A stretch of DNA of 64,000 bases from positions 62,001 through 126,000 of the forward strand of contig JBFMAB010000100.1 in NCBI GenBank assembly GCA_040755835.1. Reading direction: 5' to 3'. Made by a program: the position numbers and the translations under genes. Within the stretch, counting starts at the first letter, position 1. Every line of letters starts with the position of its first letter. Under the pieces are notes generated by a model. It searched no databases. It was not told the origin of the DNA and was given only the letters and a program-made list of their open reading frames with translations. Positions 59,698 through 64,000 of the stretch are shown in pieces. The DNA comes from JADLDB01 sp040755835. Its GTDB lineage: Bacteria > Myxococcota > Myxococcia > Myxococcales > Myxococcaceae.

Positions 59698-61812
59698 GTG
59701 TCGGTTCCCATCGCACCTGTTGATTCGTTGACCTCCGCGACGGGGCGGGTGGGAAGCGCGGCTCCGATGTCCGACGCCGCGCGGAAGAGCCTGGGGGGCG
59801 TTCTCGCCATCGCGTGCCTGACCGTGGCCGCGGTCGTCTCGTCACAGCTGGCGACGTCGGAACGGAACCGCGCCGAGGACGAGGCGCGCGCCGCTGCGGT
59901 GGAGCTGCTGGGGCTCGCGGAGGCGAAGCTGACGGCGGATCGCGACGCGCTCGAGCGCGTGGCCAGCGCCGGCGGAGAGCGGCTGAACCAGGCCCTCGCG
60001 CAGCTCCTACCCGAGGAGTTCGAGAAGCCCGAGGGCCCGCAGACCCTGGCGCTCACGATCGAGGACATCCTCACCGTCGAGTCGTGGTGGGCCGCCTTCC
60101 GCGCGACGGGCACCAACACGCTGGTCGCCAAACTGCCGCTCGACGACGGCTCCGGCGGCATGCGGTGGTCCGTGGTGGGCGACGTGCCGGCGGAGGCCCG
60201 CGAGCGGCTGATCGCGCTCGCCGAGAAGGCGGAGGTGGCGACGAGCGCGACCGGCTTCTCGCTGGTGAAGGGCGTGGCGCAGATGGCCGCGGCGGTGCGG
60301 CTCAACCTGCCGGCGACGCAGCACCAGCAGTACGTGCTCGTCATGGAGCAGGCGATCACGGCCAAGGCGCTCGCCGCGCACGCGAGCGCGCTCAACGCCG
60401 CGATCGGCATCGTCGGGCCGGCGACGTCCGTCATCGCGGGATCCGAGGCCCACGAGGGCGCGCTGAAGGACTTCCTGGCCGGCAAGCCCGCGCCCGGCGC
60501 CGCTGCGGTCTGCTGCGCGACGCGCGAGCTCGCGCCCGGCCTGCAACTCGTCGTCGCGAGAGACCCGGCGCCGCGCCTCGCGGTCGCGGACGCGGCGGGG
60601 CAACGGAGCCGGTTGATCGCCTTCGCCGTCGCCGGCGTGCTGGCGCTGGTCCTCCTCATCGTCACCTTCCGCAAAGGCGGCTCGAGCGAGCAGGAGCGGC
60701 TGCTTCGCGAGACGGCCGCGCAGCTGCAGGCGCAGCAGGAGGCGCTCCAGCGGCTCAGCCAGCAGATCTCGAACCCGAACATCCCGCTGAACACCGGTGC
60801 GGCGGCGACGGGCGCGGATCGCCAGGGGCCGGTGGACGACGCGCTGGCCGCCACGAGCGCGTCGGTGGTGCAGAGCCGCTACGAGACGCTCGCGCCGCTG
60901 GGGCAGGGCGGCATGGCGCAGGTGTCGGTGGCGGTGGTGCGCGGCGCGGAAGGCTTTCGCCGTCTCTTCGTGGTGAAGCGGCTGCGGCCCGAGCTCGCGG
61001 GCACGCCCGAGCTGGTCAACCAGTTCATCGACGAGGCGCGGCTCGGCGCGTCGCTGGTGCACTCCAACGTGGTGCCGGTGTTCGACTTCGGCCGCGACGC
61101 CGAAGGCTACTACATGGCGCAGGAGTACATTCTCGGGCGCGACGTCGACGCGGTGGTGCAGGCGTCGATGAAGAAGCGCGGGCGCGCGCTCGAGGCACCG
61201 CTGGTGCTGGCGATCGCCCAGGAGGCGCTCAAGGCGCTCGCCTACGCCCACTCGAAGACGGACGACGCGGGCCGCGCGCTGGGCCTGGTGCACCGAGACG
61301 TGTCGCCCAACAACCTGATGCTGTCCGCGCGTGGCGAGCTCAAGCTGCTCGACTTCGGCATCGTGAAGAGCGAGCAGCGGCTCACCAGGACGCAGACGGG
61401 GATCGTGAAGGGGAACCTGTTCTTCATGTCGCCCGAGCAGGCCAGGGGCCTGCCGCTCGACCTGCACAGCGACCTCTTCTCGCTGGGGCTGGTGCTCTTC
61501 TACGCGGCCACCGGCGAGACGCTGTACGCCGGGGGCAGCAGCTACGAATTGCTCACGCGGGCGGCGCAGGGGATCGGCGAGGGCGACGTGGCGCGGGTGA
61601 AGGCGTTGGGCGAGCCGCTCGCCAGCCTCATCCTCAAGGCGCTGCAGTTCGAACCGCAGGCGCGCTACCTCGACGCCGACGATTTCGCGCGCGCGGTGGC
61701 GGCGACGGGACAGGTGGCCAGCGCCTCGGACCTGAAGCTCTTGATGGAGACGGTACTGAAGGACGAGCTCGCCGAGGAGCAGGGCCGTTTCGCGGTCCGC
61801 GAGGGCGCATGA
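59698..61812 (+). CDS. Receptor-like Ser/Thr kinase with an N-terminal external sensor
   Basis: A 704-residue protein with the reverse layout of the PEGA kinase. A first membrane helix (about 33-51) and a second (about 305-325, AFAVAGVLALVLLIV) flank a soluble domain of some 250 residues that should face the periplasm and resembles dCache-type sensor domains in size only. A coiled segment follows, then the kinase domain from about residue 394 (LGQGGMAQVSVAVV, VVKRL, catalytic loop HRDVSPNN at 531-538, LLDFGIVK, SPEQARG). GTG 59698 is preceded by GGAGGCGGG. The next gene overlaps its stop (ATGA). Confidence 0.9.
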   Translation: MSVPIAPVDSLTSATGRVGSAAPMSDAARKSLGGVLAIACLTVAAVVSSQLATSERNRAEDEARAAAVELLGLAEAKLTADRDALERVASAGGERLNQALAQLLPEEFEKPEGPQTLALTIEDILTVESWWAAFRATGTNTLVAKLPLDDGSGGMRWSVVGDVPAEARERLIALAEKAEVATSATGFSLVKGVAQMAAAVRLNLPATQHQQYVLVMEQAITAKALAAHASALNAAIGIVGPATSVIAGSEAHEGALKDFLAGKPAPGAAAVCCATRELAPGLQLVVARDPAPRLAVADAAGQRSRLIAFAVAGVLALVLLIVTFRKGGSSEQERLLRETAAQLQAQQEALQRLSQQISNPNIPLNTGAAATGADRQGPVDDALAATSASVVQSRYETLAPLGQGGMAQVSVAVVRGAEGFRRLFVVKRLRPELAGTPELVNQFIDEARLGASLVHSNVVPVFDFGRDAEGYYMAQEYILGRDVDAVVQASMKKRGRALEAPLVLAIAQEALKALAYAHSKTDDAGRALGLVHRDVSPNNLMLSARGELKLLDFGIVKSEQRLTRTQTGIVKGNLFFMSPEQARGLPLDLHSDLFSLGLVLFYAATGETLYAGGSSYELLTRAAQGIGEGDVARVKALGEPLASLILKALQFEPQARYLDADDFARAVAATGQVASASDLKLLMETVLKDELAEEQGRFAVREGA

Positions 61813-62984
61813 GACGACATGCCGGGTGGGGGATTCTGGCCCTGGTGACGGTGGCGTGTGCGCCGCCCGCAGGGCCCAACGCGATGGCGTGGACGGTCGA
61901 GGACTTCCTGGCGAACTCGCCGGCGATGGCCGAGTTCGGCGGGTGGCGCGCGAACGAGTTGGTGACGCTGACGGGCGAGCCGATCCCGTTCCGCAGCTCG
62001 CCGCACGCCGCCGCCGAGACGCGCCAGGGGCCGGGCTATGGCTTGACGGTCTTCCCCGCCTTCTCGGACGGGCAGCCGGCGGCCTTCGTCATCACGGAGA
62101 TCTGGCTGGAGCATCCGACGCCGTGGGTGCAACCCGCATGGATCGCGGTCAGCGAGTTCCTCCCGGGCTTCCCGCCGTCGGCGCAGGTGCCCGGCACGCA
62201 GTCCGTCTTCCCGGTGGGCGTCGACTCGACCTTCTACACGCCGTTCTGGCGCGGCACGTACGTCCTCGCGCCGGGCGCGAAGAAGGACACGTTCAAGAGC
62301 GCCGCGGCGATTCTCGAGGCGCGCCTGCCGACGCAGGAAGGGTCGGTGCTGTTCTGCCCGATCGCCCCGGCGGACGGTGGAGCCGCGGTCGCGGCGGGGG
62401 AGACGGACCCCGTGCACCCGTGGCTGCTCGCCGCGGATGTCGGCGTGGACGGCGGCGCGATGCCGGTGCGCCAGTTCGGGACGAGCAGCGCGTGGGTCGA
62501 CGGCGACGAGGTGGCTTACCTCGGCGGCGGGGAGGATCGCGTTCTGGAGGCCGACCAGCTGCCAGTGGAGGCCCCGCTGTACACGTTCGCCTCGCGGGGT
62601 GCCGACGGCGGCCTGGCGATACTCTCGATCCCCGCGGTGCTGCCGCCGGATCCCTTTCGTTCGTCCTTCGTGCGGCGGACCGACGTCGAGCTCCCCGCAT
62701 CGGGCGCCGTCTTCGTGCCAGGCGATCGCCCGGCGCTCGCGGCGGCCCTGGCGGCGCGCGGCGTGGCGGTGGTCTCGCCGGACGTGGATCCCTCCTCGGC
62801 GCGCGTTCGCCTCGGCGCGGTGATCGCCGACGCGCGGTGCCTCGCGCCCGACGCTGGCTTCTCGGGCTGCGCGTTCCTCGATTCGGCGAGCGCCATCGAG
62901 CGGCTGAACCGCGGGCTCGTGCACCGGACCGAGACGACCCTGGCGATCGACGTCGTGCAGGTCGGCGGGAGGACGCAGCGATGA
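61809..62984 (+). CDS. Hypothetical lipoprotein
   Basis: A 391-residue lipoprotein (lipobox VAC at residue 17) with no recognised domain. Segments such as VFPAFSDGQPAAFVITEIWLEHPTPWVQPAWI show a beta-rich N-terminal half; the C-terminal part includes PASGAVFVPGDRPALAAALAARGVAVVSP. Its ATG overlaps the stop of the sensor kinase, and its own stop overlaps the ATG of the following outer-membrane protein, so all three are translated together. The unit suggests a surface complex whose state is read by the kinase, though this is inferred. Confidence 0.7.
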   Translation: MRRHAGWGILALVTVACAPPAGPNAMAWTVEDFLANSPAMAEFGGWRANELVTLTGEPIPFRSSPHAAAETRQGPGYGLTVFPAFSDGQPAAFVITEIWLEHPTPWVQPAWIAVSEFLPGFPPSAQVPGTQSVFPVGVDSTFYTPFWRGTYVLAPGAKKDTFKSAAAILEARLPTQEGSVLFCPIAPADGGAAVAAGETDPVHPWLLAADVGVDGGAMPVRQFGTSSAWVDGDEVAYLGGGEDRVLEADQLPVEAPLYTFASRGADGGLAILSIPAVLPPDPFRSSFVRRTDVELPASGAVFVPGDRPALAAALAARGVAVVSPDVDPSSARVRLGAVIADARCLAPDAGFSGCAFLDSASAIERLNRGLVHRTETTLAIDVVQVGGRTQR

Positions 62985-64000
62985 GCGCGCGGGTGCTGGG
63001 CCTCGCGCAGCTGCTCGTCGCGTTCGCCGCCTACGCACAGGGCGAAGCGGACGCCGGCGTGGAGTTCATCGAGGAGGTCGAGGTCGTCGACGTCGACGAC
63101 GTGAACCCGGGCTACACGCCGAGCGAGGAGCAGTCGCACGAGGCGCTCCGCTTCACGGGCTACGTCGACGTGGGCTTCGCGAAGGCCACCGGCGACGGCA
63201 CCAGCTTCGCGCCCAACGACACGCGCGCGCCGCTGGACTACGGCGTCGACCCGTTCGCCACCGCGGTCAACTCGCGAGGCGACGTCGCGTCGACGGAGTC
63301 CGGCGGTCGCTTCACCAACGGCTTTCTCCCGCGCTCGGTGGGGTTGGGTGGCAACGCGGGCTTCCTCCTCAATACCGCGAGCGTCGACGTGCGCTTCCAG
63401 CCGCGCGGCGTACCTCTCTTCGTCTTCGCCCGCGCGCAGTTGATGCCGCGCTTCTCGCCCTCCGGCGACCAGACCCGGATCGAGCTGCAGCAGGCGTTCG
63501 GGCGGCTCTCGCCGTTCGCCTCGCAGGAACTCGCACTCTTCGTGGGGCGCTTCGACTCGGTGTTCGGCATCGAGTACCTCGAGAACGAGGCGAACCTGCG
63601 AACCGGCATCACCCCGTCGCTCATCGCCCGCTACACCACGGGGCACGGACTGGGCGCGAAGGCGTTCTACCGCGTGCAGATCCCCTCGGTGATGTCGGCG
63701 GTGAGCGTCAACATCGCGGCGACCAACCACGGCACGCGCATCGAGGCGCTGGTACCGATCGACGCGAGCCTCATGGGCGTGCCGGTGGGCTCCGGCCGCC
63801 TGGGCTACGAGCTCAACCTGCAGCACGTGCAGGCGAAGGTGGGCGTGAGCGGGCTGTACGGGCCGCGAAACGATCAGCGCTCGCCCGGAGCGCGGCAGAT
63901 GGCCTTCGGCGCGGACGCTCGGCTCACCGTCGCGGGCTTCTCGGTGGCCGGTGAGATCCTGCGCCTCGTCGACGAGCACGGGCCCAATGCGGGGAAGTTC
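62981..64000 (+). CDS. Outer-membrane beta-barrel (porin-like) protein, cut by the right edge
   Basis: The first 340 residues of an exported protein: signal peptide to AYAQG, an acidic stretch of about 40 residues rich in Glu/Val/Asp, then a barrel-like region (FTGYVDVGFAKATGDG, LFVFARAQLMPRFSPSGDQT, FVGRFDSVFGIEYLENEANLRTGITPS). The pattern of short strands and a length beyond 340 residues resembles outer-membrane proteins annotated as porins; the F-G-x-E-Y-x-x-N-E segment is found in such families in Myxococcota. ATG 62981 overlaps the lipoprotein stop. The C-terminal strand is outside the window. Confidence 0.7.
   Translation, partial: MSARVLGLAQLLVAFAAYAQGEADAGVEFIEEVEVVDVDDVNPGYTPSEEQSHEALRFTGYVDVGFAKATGDGTSFAPNDTRAPLDYGVDPFATAVNSRGDVASTESGGRFTNGFLPRSVGLGGNAGFLLNTASVDVRFQPRGVPLFVFARAQLMPRFSPSGDQTRIELQQAFGRLSPFASQELALFVGRFDSVFGIEYLENEANLRTGITPSLIARYTTGHGLGAKAFYRVQIPSVMSAVSVNIAATNHGTRIEALVPIDASLMGVPVGSGRLGYELNLQHVQAKVGVSGLYGPRNDQRSPGARQMAFGADARLTVAGFSVAGEILRLVDEHGPNAGKF

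Overview
The window is very GC-rich (about 70% by eye) and holds 47 protein-coding features, two tRNAs, one riboswitch and no insertion sequence, phage, CRISPR array or rRNA. Gene content points to a predatory or social member of the Myxococcota. It has many short exported lipoproteins with Asp-Gly-Gly and cysteine motifs, Ser/Thr kinases of the HRDVSPxN type, several FHA proteins, NtrC-type regulators, a PilZ protein and long Ala/Pro linkers. This is a gene-content argument; no marker gene was compared with a database.

Layout. 1-8.4 kb: a beta-CASP metallo-hydrolase cut by the left edge, a protease-propeller-barrel lipoprotein, an unknown protein, a PPOX-family flavoprotein, a membrane-anchored protein and a B12-binding radical SAM protein. 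8.5-9.9 kb: a 60-residue membrane peptide, divergent tRNA-Glu(CTC) and tRNA-Gly(CCC), each with a hairpin terminator, and a membrane protein. 10-17.7 kb: housekeeping genes. These are thiC under a TPP riboswitch, with a coupled small downstream gene, then rplY-pth, rplS, a degenerate ABC/SMC-like protein and yraN-rsmI. 17.8-28 kb: a cell-surface block with a Cys-rich lipoprotein, a vWA lipoprotein, three more lipoproteins and a transmembrane PEGA kinase. 28-35 kb: a Tad/Cpa-type secretion or pilus block in which three of five proteins carry FHA domains. 35-42 kb: polA, a GAF histidine kinase, a cation efflux protein, a TonB-like protein and a PilZ protein. 42.3-46 kb: an outer-membrane barrel and a GH13 amylase broken by a one-base frameshift. 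46-49.6 kb: fadI-fadJ beta-oxidation operon behind a good sigma70-like promoter. 49.8-58.7 kb: a TSP3/vWA lipoprotein, a YdjC-type deacetylase, a GGDEF protein with a dead receiver, a histidine kinase/NtrC pair behind a sigma54-type promoter, and rarA. 58.8-64 kb: a BKACE enzyme, then a kinase-lipoprotein-outer membrane protein operon cut by the right edge.

The parts most worth following are the Tad block wired with FHA domains next to a Ser/Thr kinase, the sensor kinase-lipoprotein-porin operon at the right end, the protease-propeller-barrel protein at 1.4-4.4 kb, and a recurring TANNNT element a few bases upstream of start codons that lack a Shine-Dalgarno sequence, which suggests widespread leaderless transcription. 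All coordinates of starts are my choice among in-frame candidates; where the choice is uncertain the entry says so.
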